Positions 1-8,659 of a stretch of DNA of 40,136 nt are shown here, one piece after another. Under the pieces are notes generated by a model, which was given only the letters and a program-made list of their open reading frames with translations, searched no databases and had not been told where the DNA came from. Each line of letters opens with the position of its first letter. Positions within the stretch are counted from its first letter, which is position 1. The stretch is from Alicyclobacillus sp. (GTDB lineage Bacteria > Bacillota > Bacilli > Alicyclobacillales > Alicyclobacillaceae): assembly GCA_023511725.1 (NCBI GenBank), contig JAIMAY010000024.1, forward strand, positions 1 through 40,136, in the 5' to 3' direction. The translations under genes and the position numbers were made by a program.

Positions 1-87
1 TACATGACGGAAGAGGCGCAGGAGGGTAAAAACGCATTCCTCGAAAAGCGGAAGCCGGACTTCTCGAAGTTCCGTCGTCTGCCCTGA
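1..87 (+). CDS. menB: 1,4-dihydroxy-2-naphthoyl-CoA synthase, C-terminal end
   Basis: Only the last 28 codons and the TGA stop are in the window; the gene continues off the left edge. The tail begins YMTEEAQEGKNAF and ends KPDFSKFRRLP, matching the very conserved MenB C-terminus (TEEAQEG...KRKPDF). MenB is a crotonase-fold enzyme that closes the second naphthoquinone ring in menaquinone synthesis, turning o-succinylbenzoyl-CoA into DHNA-CoA. The following genes menE, menF, menD and menH belong to the same pathway and strand, which supports the call despite the short fragment. Confidence 0.85.
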   Translation, partial: YMTEEAQEGKNAFLEKRKPDFSKFRRLP

Positions 88-176
88 GCATGGATTGCCC
101 AGCCTGGCGCTGACACGAAAGTCCAAGCACCACCGGAGGTCCGGTGGTGCAATCTTTGTTGGGGAAAGGTGGAACG

Positions 177-1676
177 ATGGTGTCTGCGATGGAAACCGCC
201 ACGTCCACGCTGTCTTTGCCGGATTGGTTGGGGCGTCGCGCCTCGACGCACGCGGACACGGAGGCGCTCCGCCATGCGCAGGGCACCTGGACCTACCGCG
301 ACTTGTACGAACGGGCCGGCGAGCTGGCGGGCGCACTGGCAGAGCGCGGAGTTCGTCCCGGGGATAGGGTGGCTGTGCTGATGCGGCACGGCCTGGCCTA
401 TGCCTGGGTGGCGCACGCGTTGATCCAGGTCGGTGCCATCCTGGTGCCCATCAACACCCGGCTGGCTCTGCCGGAGATGGCTTGGATTGCCGAGGATGCG
501 GAGGCGAAGTGGCTGCTCCACGACGATGCGCACGATCCGGCCGCGCGCGCCCTGTGCAGCGACGGGCTCCGAGCCTGGAACGTCGAACGGGAACTCGACC
601 GAGATGGTGTCTCGAGTGCCCGGTTGTACCGTGATCGGATTGCGCTCGACGACGTGCAGGTCCTGATCTACACCTCTGGAACCACGGGACGGCCGAAAGG
701 CGCCATGTTGACCTACGGAAACCAGTGGTGGAGCGCGGTGGGGTCGGCGCTGCAACTGGGGGTCTTGCCTGGAGATCAGTGGTTGGTGCCCATGCCTTTG
801 TTTCACGTGGGGGGGCTCGCGGTGCTGATGCGCAGCGTGATCAACGGTACGACGGCGGTGATTCATGATCAGTTTCGCCCGGAGGATGTTCATCGCGCCA
901 TCGACGAGGAGGGGGTGCAGCTTCTCTCCGTGGTGCCGACCATGCTGCAGCGGATGCTGGACGTGCGCGGTGACAAGCCTTATCCCCCCTCGCTGCGGTG
1001 TGTTTTGGTCGGTGGCAGCGCGGCGCCGCAACCGATACTCGAGCGCTGCTTGGCGCTGCGGATGCCCGTCGCGCAGAGCTACGGTCTGAGCGAGGCCAAC
1101 TCTCAGGTGGCGACGCTGCGGCCGGTGGATGCTCTGCGCAAGCTGGGATCGTCCGGAAAGCCGTTGATGCCGACCGAGGTGGCCATTTGGGCTGACGGTC
1201 AACCGGCGCCGGCGGGCGTGGTCGGCGAGATCATCGTTCGCGGCCCCACCATTACTCGGGGATACTGGCGTCGGCCCGATGCGACGGCCGAAGCATTCAT
1301 GGGAGAATGGTTTCGCACGGGAGACATCGGCTATCTGGATGACGAGGGGTATCTGTATGTGCTGGATCGGCGCACTGATCTGATTGTCTCCGGTGGAGAA
1401 AACGTGTATCCGGCTGAGGTGGAGGCTGTGCTGCACGCTCACCCCGCGGTGCGTGAGGCTGGCGTCGTTGGCCGACCGGACGCCGAGTGGGGCCAGGTGC
1501 CCGTGGCGTTCGTGGTCCTGCGCGCGGGCGCTCAGGTCGCAGCGGAAGAATTGCAAGCGTTCTGCGTACAGCGGCTCGCGAAGTACAAGGTCCCGAGGGA
1601 CATCCGGTTCGTCCAGTCGTTACCACGGAACGCCGGAGGTAAGCTGCTGAGGAGGACGCTCCGGGCATGGCTGTGA
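177..1676 (+). CDS. menE: o-succinylbenzoate-CoA ligase (MenE)
   Basis: A 499-residue acyl-CoA ligase of the ANL superfamily that activates o-succinylbenzoate with ATP and CoA to make the MenB substrate. Visible motifs in order are the AMP-binding loop IYTSGTTGRPKGAML, YGLSEAN, GEWFRTGDIGYLDDEGY, the hinge VSGGENVYPAEVE and the C-terminal LPRNAGGKLLRRTL, whose GGK lysine is catalytic in the family. I place the start at ATG 177, preceded by AAAGGTGG with 4 nt spacing. GTG codons at 144 and 147 (GGAGGT upstream) would add 10-11 poorly conserved residues and cannot be excluded. The gene overlaps menF by 10 nt. Menaquinone assignment rests on the neighbours. Confidence 0.92.
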   Translation: MVSAMETATSTLSLPDWLGRRASTHADTEALRHAQGTWTYRDLYERAGELAGALAERGVRPGDRVAVLMRHGLAYAWVAHALIQVGAILVPINTRLALPEMAWIAEDAEAKWLLHDDAHDPAARALCSDGLRAWNVERELDRDGVSSARLYRDRIALDDVQVLIYTSGTTGRPKGAMLTYGNQWWSAVGSALQLGVLPGDQWLVPMPLFHVGGLAVLMRSVINGTTAVIHDQFRPEDVHRAIDEEGVQLLSVVPTMLQRMLDVRGDKPYPPSLRCVLVGGSAAPQPILERCLALRMPVAQSYGLSEANSQVATLRPVDALRKLGSSGKPLMPTEVAIWADGQPAPAGVVGEIIVRGPTITRGYWRRPDATAEAFMGEWFRTGDIGYLDDEGYLYVLDRRTDLIVSGGENVYPAEVEAVLHAHPAVREAGVVGRPDAEWGQVPVAFVVLRAGAQVAAEELQAFCVQRLAKYKVPRDIRFVQSLPRNAGGKLLRRTLRAWL

Positions 1677-3106
1677 TCCGGGTGCCACCTGAAAGTATCG
1701 CATTATGGGCCGCCCGCTGGCGCGAGAGGGCGGAACGGCTCGCGCATACGCTGGAGACGCGTGGTTTGCGCAGCGGCTGGGTGGCGTGGTCGGAAACGGT
1801 GCGCACTGCGCTGGATCCAGCCCGCGTTTTCGCGGGACTGTCGCGGCCCAGGGTGATGTGGCGGGATCGGGAAATGGATACCGTCTGGCTGGCCGCCGGG
1901 GAGAGTGTGGAGTGCAATGCCTCGCTCGAGGCGCTACCTGCCGCGTGGCGTCAACTGCGCCAGTCGGTGGCGTTGGCCGAGGGCAGTCACGCGCGGTGGT
2001 TTGCCGGCGCCGCATTTGACCCCGCCGGGGCCGGTGAACCATGGCAGGGTTGGCCGCTCGGATGGCTTTGGCTACCCAGGGTTGCCGTGCGCAGCGTTGA
2101 AGGGATGTCCGAACTGGACGTCTGCCTCCCTGTCGCCAAAGATGGAGAGCGCTGGTGTGTGGACGAGCAGGCTCTCCAGATGGCGGTTCGTGACGCGGAG
2201 GTGATGCTGGCGGAGCGTCATGGCGACGCACCCGAAGCGGATCCGGTCGCTTGGGCGGCCGAACTGCAGGAGGTTCCAGCCCGCGGTGCGTGGCTGGCGA
2301 CGGCCCATGGCGCCGTTCATGCGCTTCGCGATGGCAGATTGCGCAAGGTGGTGTTGGCACGGGCGCTGTGCAGGCGCTTCGCCGGCACCTGGTCGCCTGA
2401 ACGGATCCTGCGGCGTCTGCTGGCCGAAGGGAAGGATTCCTACATCTTTGCCGTGGAGAGGGCTGGCGGGTGCTTTTTCGGCGCCACGCCCGAGCGTCTG
2501 TGCCGGGTTCGGGCAGGTACTGCTGACCTCGACGCCCTTGCCGGAAGCCGCCCCCGCGGCCGGACCCCTGAGGAAGACGCGGCGCTGGCCGCGGAACTCC
2601 TGACCAGCGGAAAGGACCTAGAAGAACACGGGCGCGTGGTGGAATGGTTGGTCCAGGTACTACAACCGATTTCGGAAGATGTTGTGCATGCGGCCCAGCC
2701 CCGGTTGCGACGGTTCAGCTACATTCAGCATCTGCACACGCCGGTCCAAGCGCGTCTGCGAGCGGACGCAACGGTCTTGGATGTGGCGGCGCGGATACAT
2801 CCGACACCGGCGGTGGGTGGCGTGCCCCAGGATGCGGCCATCGAGTTCATCCGCGATGGGGAAGGTGTGCCACGCGGTTGGTACGCCGGGCCTGTGGGCT
2901 GGCTGGATCACGCGGGGGACGGTGAGTTCGCCGTGGCGCTGCGCTGCGCTCTGGTCACCTCGCGGGAAGCGTGGTTGTATGCGGGGGCGGGTATGGTCGC
3001 GGGTTCAAAGCCTGAGGTTGAATGGGAAGAAACTGGGTGGAAACTCCGCCCCATGATGCGTGTCCTGGGCTGGCCGGAAGAGGGGGTCATCCGTGAGCAA
3101 TCGTGA
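1667..3106 (+). CDS. menF: menaquinone-specific isochorismate synthase (MenF)
   Basis: A 479-residue chorismate-binding enzyme converting chorismate to isochorismate, the entry step of menaquinone synthesis. The C-terminal half carries the family signatures: KVVLARA near residue 226, GCFFGATPERL, LAGSRPRGRTPEED, SGKDLEEH, HPTPAVGGVP and GWYAGPVGW, ending with YAGAGMVAGSKPEVEWEET. The N-terminal third is less conserved, as usual. The start ATG lies inside the menE end, with AGGAGG about 11 nt upstream. Siderophore or salicylate isochorismate synthases (EntC, PchA) share the fold, but the men context decides the role. Confidence 0.92.
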   Translation: MAVIRVPPESIALWAARWRERAERLAHTLETRGLRSGWVAWSETVRTALDPARVFAGLSRPRVMWRDREMDTVWLAAGESVECNASLEALPAAWRQLRQSVALAEGSHARWFAGAAFDPAGAGEPWQGWPLGWLWLPRVAVRSVEGMSELDVCLPVAKDGERWCVDEQALQMAVRDAEVMLAERHGDAPEADPVAWAAELQEVPARGAWLATAHGAVHALRDGRLRKVVLARALCRRFAGTWSPERILRRLLAEGKDSYIFAVERAGGCFFGATPERLCRVRAGTADLDALAGSRPRGRTPEEDAALAAELLTSGKDLEEHGRVVEWLVQVLQPISEDVVHAAQPRLRRFSYIQHLHTPVQARLRADATVLDVAARIHPTPAVGGVPQDAAIEFIRDGEGVPRGWYAGPVGWLDHAGDGEFAVALRCALVTSREAWLYAGAGMVAGSKPEVEWEETGWKLRPMMRVLGWPEEGVIREQS

Positions 3107-4826
3107 TCTGGTGCCGGTGTATGATTTCGTCGATGGTCTGGTCGCCGCCGGCGTGACCGACGCGGTGATCTCGCCGGGGTCGAGATCGACCCCGCTCACG
3201 ATGGTGATGGCGCGAGATGGGCGGCTTCGCACGTGGTCGATTCTGGACGAGCGCTCTGCAGCCTTCTTCGCGCTGGGGATGGCGCGTGTACGCGAGCGCG
3301 CTGTCGTCCTCGTCTGCACGTCCGGGACGGCTGCTGCAAACTATCTGCCTGCGGTCATCGAGGCGTACTACAGCGAGGTACCGCTGGTTGTGGTCACCGC
3401 GGACAGACCGCAGGAGTTGCGTGGCGTGGGGGCAAATCAGACGGTGGACCAACTCAAATTGTACGGCTCTCACGTGAAAGGGTTTGTCGAGATGCCGGTG
3501 CCCGTGGACACGGCCACACTTCGGCAGCACGCCCGGGCCATGGCTGTGCGCATGACGGTGTGTGCGACGACGCCGCCGCGTGGACCGGTTCACGTGAACT
3601 GGCCATTTCGAGAGCCCCTCATCCCACCGCGAGCCATGGCGGCGGAGGACGCGCATGACCTGCCGGCCGTGGTCCACCCCGGCCGTCTCGTTCCGGCGCC
3701 GGAGGCCGTGGCATGGGTGCTGGACACCCTGCGGGCCGCAGAGCGCCCGCTGGTGGTGGCAGGTCCGCAGCAGGACCGTGCGCTGGCCGTGCGGTTGCGT
3801 CGCTGGGCAGCGCGGGAGGGCATCCCGATTCTGGCCGATCCGCTCTCGCAGGTACGCACGGTGGAGGGGCCGGGGGACGCCGTGATCGACACGTATGACG
3901 CGCTTCTGCGGTCTCCGCGCGCGTCCTCGCCGCCGCCCGACTGGATTCTGCGCATAGGCGCCACGCCCGTGTCGAAGGTGCTGGGGCAATACCTCGCGAA
4001 CGCGCGAGAATGTCAGATTGCAGTGTCGCCGGCGGCGGACTGGCGCGACCCGTGGTTCACCGTCCATCACGTGATTCAGGCGGAACCCCTGGCGCTGTTA
4101 GAGGCGCTGGAGCAGGCGGCATCCGATGCGGTGCGGCCGCAGCGGCAGGCTTGGTTTCATCGCTGGCGTGATCATAACGACAGAGCGCGCGAAGCCATCC
4201 GCCTGGCGATCCGGTCCCACGACACCGATCGGATGGATCTCGAAGGCCGCCTGTTTCTGGAGCTCGCCGATGTTTTGGCGAATGATGCGGTCTTGATGGT
4301 GGGCAACAGCATGCCGGTGCGGGACCTGGACACGTTCTTCCCAACCCTGGACAGGCGCGTGAGGATCCTTGCCAATCGCGGCGCAAGCGGGATCGACGGC
4401 GTGGTGAGCACGGCGTTCGGGGCCAGCGCAGGCGAGGGTGGTGGCGGGGTTTGGCTTGTGATCGGCGATGTTTCGCTGTTCCATGACCTTGGGGCGCTGT
4501 CGCTCGCCAAGCGCCTGGGTCTGACCCTTCGCATTCTGGTAGTTCACAATGACGGTGGAGGCATCTTTCAGTTCCTGCCGCAGGCGAGCGAACGGGACAC
4601 CTTCAACCACTTCCGGACGCCGCATGGTCTTGACTTTCGACCCATCGTAGAAGCGTTGGGCGGCACGTTTCACAGGGCTGGAACGTGGGCCGAGTTTCGA
4701 GAGAAGGTCGGCCAGGCTGCAAACGCCGAGGGCTTGGTCGTGGTGGAGTTGCGGACGGATCCCGAGGTCAACCGGAATCGGCACGCCGCGGTGATGCGAG
4801 CGGTGCAGGAGGCGGTGCTGGAATGA
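3093..4826 (+). CDS. menD: SEPHCHC synthase (MenD), thiamine-diphosphate dependent
   Basis: MenD condenses isochorismate with 2-oxoglutarate via thiamine diphosphate. The 577-residue product has the three-domain ThDP layout: an N-terminal domain beginning VYDFVDGLVAAGVTDAVISPGSRSTPLT-like (a MenD hallmark), the tract CTSGTAAANYLPAVIEAYY, and a C-terminal cofactor domain with IGDVSLFHDLGAL near residue 456 followed by VVHNDGGGIF, the GD...NDGG Mg-ThDP motif. I choose GTG 3093, with AGAGGGGG just upstream. This makes a 14-nt overlap with menF. An upstream GTG at 3060 is in frame but lies deeper in menF and lacks a better site. The end overlaps menH by ATGA. Confidence 0.93.
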   Translation: MSNRDLVPVYDFVDGLVAAGVTDAVISPGSRSTPLTMVMARDGRLRTWSILDERSAAFFALGMARVRERAVVLVCTSGTAAANYLPAVIEAYYSEVPLVVVTADRPQELRGVGANQTVDQLKLYGSHVKGFVEMPVPVDTATLRQHARAMAVRMTVCATTPPRGPVHVNWPFREPLIPPRAMAAEDAHDLPAVVHPGRLVPAPEAVAWVLDTLRAAERPLVVAGPQQDRALAVRLRRWAAREGIPILADPLSQVRTVEGPGDAVIDTYDALLRSPRASSPPPDWILRIGATPVSKVLGQYLANARECQIAVSPAADWRDPWFTVHHVIQAEPLALLEALEQAASDAVRPQRQAWFHRWRDHNDRAREAIRLAIRSHDTDRMDLEGRLFLELADVLANDAVLMVGNSMPVRDLDTFFPTLDRRVRILANRGASGIDGVVSTAFGASAGEGGGGVWLVIGDVSLFHDLGALSLAKRLGLTLRILVVHNDGGGIFQFLPQASERDTFNHFRTPHGLDFRPIVEALGGTFHRAGTWAEFREKVGQAANAEGLVVVELRTDPEVNRNRHAAVMRAVQEAVLE

Positions 4827-5695
4827 CGGACGCCGAAGCGGAGACGGTACTCATCCACCACGCTGTCACGGTGCGCGGGGTGCGGATGGCTGTGACTGAA
4901 GCGGGCAGTGGCGATGCTCTGTTATGCCTGCACGGCTTCACCGGGAACTGGGAGACGTGGTGGCCGCTCTTGGCCCCGCTGGCGCAGGAGCGACGCCTGA
5001 TCATGCCGGACCTGCTGGGACACGGCCAGTCCGATGCACCCCGAGACCCGGCTCGTTACGCGGCCCCCGAGGCTGTCCTGGATCTCTGCGCCATCCTCGA
5101 CGCGCTCGGCGTTGGCGCCGCGGAGGTGCTCGGCTACTCGATGGGCGGGCGGTTGGCACTGTCCTTGGCGTGCTTTCATCCGCAACGAGTGCGGGCACTG
5201 ATCCTCGAGAGCGCCTCACCGGGCCTGCGCACGGAGGCAGAGCGCGCGGAGCGTCGTGCGGCGGATGAGGCGCTAGCCGACAGGATAGAGGCGGATGGTG
5301 TGGCCGCGTTCGTCGCCTACTGGGAGCAACTGCCGCTGTTTGCAGGCATCCGTCGTTTGCCTTCCTCCATACAGGACAAGGTTCGCACTATTCGTTTGCG
5401 TCAGCGGGCCGCCGGTCTGGCGGGGAGTTTGCGTGGTATGGGCACAGGGCATCAGCCGTCGTGGTGGGATGCGCTGGCGCAAGTCAACGTCCCTGTACTT
5501 CTCATCACCGGACAAGAGGATGAGAAGTTTACGCGTATCGCGCGCGAAATGCACGCGGCTCTGCCGATGAGTCGCGTGGTGACGGTCGATCACGCGGGGC
5601 ACACGGTGCACCTGGAACAGCCAGAGGCATTTCGGGATGTGGTGCAGTTGTTTCTGGCCGAACGGGCCATGGGGACTCAAAAGGGACGAGGCTGA
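4823..5695 (+). CDS. menH: SHCHC synthase-type alpha/beta hydrolase (MenH)
   Basis: A 290-residue alpha/beta hydrolase expected to eliminate pyruvate from SEPHCHC in menaquinone synthesis. Seen: HGFTGNWETW (oxyanion loop), the nucleophile elbow GYSMGG with Ser106, an acidic residue in TGQEDEKF, and the late histidine in DHAGHTVHLEQ. The start ATG overlaps the menD stop as ATGA, so translation is probably coupled. The same frame is open 138 nt further upstream inside menD, but that extension is low-complexity shadow sequence. MenH is hard to tell from other small hydrolases by sequence; position at the end of the men operon is the main argument. Confidence 0.85.
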   Translation: MTDAEAETVLIHHAVTVRGVRMAVTEAGSGDALLCLHGFTGNWETWWPLLAPLAQERRLIMPDLLGHGQSDAPRDPARYAAPEAVLDLCAILDALGVGAAEVLGYSMGGRLALSLACFHPQRVRALILESASPGLRTEAERAERRAADEALADRIEADGVAAFVAYWEQLPLFAGIRRLPSSIQDKVRTIRLRQRAAGLAGSLRGMGTGHQPSWWDALAQVNVPVLLITGQEDEKFTRIAREMHAALPMSRVVTVDHAGHTVHLEQPEAFRDVVQLFLAERAMGTQKGRG

Positions 5696-5717
5696 AGCTC
5701 GCCGCGTCCCGTTTTCC
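5683..5717 (+). terminator. bidirectional intrinsic terminator after menH
   Basis: GGGACG at 5683-5688 pairs with CGTCCC at 5705-5710, extended inward by GGC/GCC, and is followed by GTTTT. The left flank CTCAAAA gives a T-run on the other strand. The stem overlaps the menH stop codon. It can end both the men operon and the convergent cupredoxin gene. Confidence 0.75.
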
Positions 5718-5792
5718 ATCCGTTGATTCGATGGTGCCAGGCCCCAAAACCCGCTTGCATCCAGCGAAGTGCGTCCACGGATACCTTGGCTT

Positions 5793-6479
5793 TCACTTCA
5801 CGGTCACGGTACCGGATGGCGTCGTGATGGTGGGCGATTTTGCGCTGGACGACACATCGAACTCATCCCACATCCCGTTGGCCGCGTGTCCCGGAATCCC
5901 GCAGACCATGGCATACTGGCCCGCCGTCGTCGCCTTGAAGGAAAACTCGACCGCCGGATCCGTTGCTTGGATGCCGGACTGGAAGTTGTTCATCAGTGAG
6001 CCTGGAAATGCTGCAGTAAAGCTGGATCCCGTGCGCTGTGACCACGGTACGAAGCCGACACTGTGCGGCATGTTGGTGTCCTTGTTGACGAAATGCACTT
6101 GGACGGTCCAGCCGACGGGTACGGTAATCTTGAGCTGACCGTTGTTGTACCCGTTGAAGGTCATACCGGCATCGGTGGTCACGCCCTCGATGTTGAGGGT
6201 GAGGGTGTTCTGTCCAGGGCCAAGGCTGTAGAAAGCTGTGTTGCCGCTCGTCCCTTGGCCGGTGCTGTTGCCGGCGCTGCCGGTGCTAGTTCCGGTGGTG
6301 TTGCCGACCGAGGTAGCGACGGGCGGATTCGCCGCGAGGTTACGGTGAGATACATCGTTGGGAAGTTCGAAGTAGGCCACGACCCACAGCACAATGCCCA
6401 ACACAACCCCGATGGCAGAGATCAACAGGCCTTTCAGTGACAATCGCTTCGCCTCCATTCGTACCCGCCGTATGAACAT
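5793..6479 (-). CDS. membrane-anchored sulfocyanin-like blue copper protein
   Basis: A 228-residue protein with a basic N-terminus, one membrane helix at about residues 17-37, a Ser/Thr/Gly/Asn-rich linker (about 55-82) and a C-terminal cupredoxin domain. The type-1 copper ligands are all visible: His139 in NMPHSVGF, then Cys193, His198 and Met203 in CGIPGHAANGM (C-x4-H-x4-M). This pattern and the MPHSVGF segment match the sulfocyanin (SoxE) group, known in acidophilic archaea and bacteria as electron carriers to terminal oxidases. An outward-facing anchored electron carrier is therefore likely, perhaps linked to the menaquinone chain. An internal ATG (codon 8) is an alternative start. No oxidase gene is visible here. 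Confidence 0.85.
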   Translation of the reverse strand: MFIRRVRMEAKRLSLKGLLISAIGVVLGIVLWVVAYFELPNDVSHRNLAANPPVATSVGNTTGTSTGSAGNSTGQGTSGNTAFYSLGPGQNTLTLNIEGVTTDAGMTFNGYNNGQLKITVPVGWTVQVHFVNKDTNMPHSVGFVPWSQRTGSSFTAAFPGSLMNNFQSGIQATDPAVEFSFKATTAGQYAMVCGIPGHAANGMWDEFDVSSSAKSPTITTPSGTVTVK

Positions 6480-6549
6480 GCGCGGGCCCCGTGATCCCTC
6501 TCATTTTTCAGTATAGCGGCAAATGATTGCAAGAAACAGAGGGATGTGC

Positions 6550-7257
6550 TCACCAAAACAGCGAATGGCCATGTTGTCTGAGCCAATGGCGATGATGGCG
6601 ATGATCCGGGATCCAGCGCGCGACATGGGCCCAAAAGCGCGGCGAGTGGTTCAACTCGAGTAGGTGACACAACTCGTGCACCACCACGTAGTCGGCCACG
6701 GCGACGGGTGCGAGCGCGAGCCGCCAACTGAGCATGATGCGCCCCTTGGGGCTGCAGCTTCCCCAGCGGGACTTGGGGTCCGCGATGCGGACGGCACTGG
6801 GGGCAAGGCCAGTCTGTGCCACCCAATCAGACACCCTATCCTGCATCCAGCGGCTGGCTTCGTCAGAGATCACGCGGCGGATAAACCGCTGCATGGCGGG
6901 GGCGTCGAGGGCAGGTACCGGCCCACCGAACTCTAGCGTGGTGCCCGTTCTCCGGACGTACCATTGCTCTGCCTGGCTGAAGGCTACATGCCGGGTGTCT
7001 CCGCCGAGCGTCAGCGACCGCTGTGTCCACGGGGGCTGCGTGGTACGGGAGGTTCGCATCTGCCGCAACATGTTCATGATCCAATGCTGGCGCCGCCGTA
7101 CCTCGGTCTTCCACACGTGATCCGGCAAGGTGGCGGGAATACGCACGACAATCGCATCATCCTCAACGCGAATGGATATGGTGCGATGGCGCTTGGCCGA
7201 GCGAATCACCCGCAAGGGAGGTATATCAGATGGCAGCACGGGGTTATGGTCAATCAT
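6550..7257 (-). CDS. YgjP/DUF45-type M48-like zinc metallopeptidase
   Basis: A 235-residue protein with the zinc motif HELCH at about residues 194-198, a further His in LNHSPRFW and the family signature SRWGSC upstream. This is the YgjP (DUF45, WLM-like) group, whose N-terminal beta-rich region also shows the typical VRIP and EVRRRQHWI segments. The cellular role is not established; some members have been reported to act on nucleotides. I start at ATG 7257, which has GAGGTGG 4 nt upstream; the frame stays open for 27 more codons without a good site. It is transcribed in the same direction as the cupredoxin, with about 70 nt between them. Confidence 0.8.
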   Translation of the reverse strand: MIDHNPVLPSDIPPLRVIRSAKRHRTISIRVEDDAIVVRIPATLPDHVWKTEVRRRQHWIMNMLRQMRTSRTTQPPWTQRSLTLGGDTRHVAFSQAEQWYVRRTGTTLEFGGPVPALDAPAMQRFIRRVISDEASRWMQDRVSDWVAQTGLAPSAVRIADPKSRWGSCSPKGRIMLSWRLALAPVAVADYVVVHELCHLLELNHSPRFWAHVARWIPDHRHHRHWLRQHGHSLFW

Positions 7258-7291
7258 GACCCACCTCTTCCTGCAAGTCTTGATGTGCAAC

Positions 7292-7320
7292 GTTGTACCG
7301 CTGCGGCGATTGTAACGCAA
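7292..7320 (-). promoter_or_regulatory. possible sigma-A promoter for the YgjP-like gene
   Basis: On the minus strand, TTGCGT (7320-7315) and TACAAC (7297-7292) are separated by 17 nt, about 35 nt upstream of the start codon. Both boxes are imperfect, so this is tentative. Confidence 0.4.
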
Positions 7321-7452
7321 ACCACGCCCGCAGACCACGCCGAAAGCTGCCTCGTATCGGCCAGGTGTGGTAGGGGGAACGAAAATGTTTTATCCTGAAA
7401 AGGCGCACCGATGAACATCCTGGGAGGTGCGGCGACTGGAGGAGACGCGGAT

Positions 7453-8613
7453 TTGAAAGTGCTCTTGATCTCAGCGTCGTTTGGTGAAGGTCACAATCAG
7501 GCGGCTTTCGCGGTGCAGGAGGCGCTGCGCGACGCCGGTGCGGATGCCCGTGTCGTGGACTACATGGAATTGGTGCACCCAGCGCTCCGCTCCGTGGCCA
7601 AATTCAGCCTGATCCAGGGCGTCAAGCGTGTGCCCGGCTTGTACGGATGGTTCTATCGTTCGACGTCACGCTTGGATCCGCCGCCGAGTCTGCAGCGACG
7701 GCTGAATCGGTTGGGTATTGCGCAGGTTCGCCGCTGGCTGCGGGCGTATCAACCGGATGCGGTGGTGAGCACCTTTCCCGTACCGAGCGGAGTCATCTCG
7801 GAATTGCGTCAAGCTGGAGAAACCGGCGTCCCCAGTCTGGTCGTCGTGACCGATTACACCGCACATCGGCAGTGGTATCAGCCGGAGACGGACTGGTATT
7901 TCGTGGGGAGTGCGGAAGTGCGCGATGAACTGGCCGGGTTCGGCGCGGACCCTGCACGCATCGAGGTCACGGGGGTACCCGTCCGAAAGCGTTTTGCGAG
8001 CGTCCGATCCGAAGCGGCCCAGCACCGTGCAACGTGGCGGGAACAACGCGGCCTGCGCAGCGATGTGCCTGTGGTCCTCATGATGGGTGGCGGTGCCGGA
8101 TTGATAGCGGACATCTCGGTCTGGATCCGGATTATACGGGACACGCCCGCTCAATTTGTGTTCATCTGCGGACACAACGAAAAACTCTACCGGCGCCTGG
8201 CGCCCCTGCAGTCACCTCGTGTGCGTGTGTTGGGTTATGTGGAGGACATGCATGTGTGGATGGCCATGGCGGATTTGATCATCAGCAAGGCCGGCGCCAT
8301 CACCGTGACGGAGGCGCTTGCCGTCGGCACACCGATGCTTCTGTTCCGTCCCATTCCTGGGCAAGAGGTAAAGAATGCCGCATTCGCCCTGAACTCTGGG
8401 GCGGCCGTGTGTTTTGATGACATCGCGCAGGCGGCGCATTTCCTACACGAAACCCTTGCTCAACCTGAGCGGCTCGCGCAGATGCGGCAGCGTGCACTGG
8501 CATTGCCCCCGAGCAGCGCAGCGGAACGTATCGCGAAGCGAGCGATGGCGTTCGCCGCCAAGTACCGAGAGCATCGGCATGCATATGCGGTCGGCGGTGC
8601 AGAGCCGCAGTGA
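7453..8613 (+). CDS. GT28-family glycosyltransferase, MGDG synthase/UgtP-like (copy 1)
   Basis: A 386-residue glycosyltransferase of the MurG/UgtP/MGDG-synthase fold. The N-terminus reads KVLLISASFGEGHNQAA, the lipid-acceptor loop typical of diacylglycerol glycosyltransferases. The C-terminal half has MMGGGAGL, CGHNEKL, GYVEDMHVWM and the donor-binding motif SKAGAITVTEALAVGTPM followed by PGQE. It probably transfers a sugar to a membrane lipid at the inner face; donor and acceptor cannot be read from sequence. I favour TTG 7453, 9 nt after GGAGGAG, over ATG 7411, which has only weak upstream purines and adds 14 unconserved residues. It heads a cluster with a deacetylase, a YkoP-like gene and a second, related transferase. 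Confidence 0.85.
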   Translation: MKVLLISASFGEGHNQAAFAVQEALRDAGADARVVDYMELVHPALRSVAKFSLIQGVKRVPGLYGWFYRSTSRLDPPPSLQRRLNRLGIAQVRRWLRAYQPDAVVSTFPVPSGVISELRQAGETGVPSLVVVTDYTAHRQWYQPETDWYFVGSAEVRDELAGFGADPARIEVTGVPVRKRFASVRSEAAQHRATWREQRGLRSDVPVVLMMGGGAGLIADISVWIRIIRDTPAQFVFICGHNEKLYRRLAPLQSPRVRVLGYVEDMHVWMAMADLIISKAGAITVTEALAVGTPMLLFRPIPGQEVKNAAFALNSGAAVCFDDIAQAAHFLHETLAQPERLAQMRQRALALPPSSAAERIAKRAMAFAAKYREHRHAYAVGGAEPQ

Positions 8614-8659
8614 GGACTTCACAGTGCCGGCGTCCGAGAGCAAACGGCAGACAGGTGAG

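Noticed and set aside
3087-4070. A 327-codon frame antisense to menD
   Set aside because: Composition typical of antisense GC-rich frames; menD has all its motifs on the plus strand.
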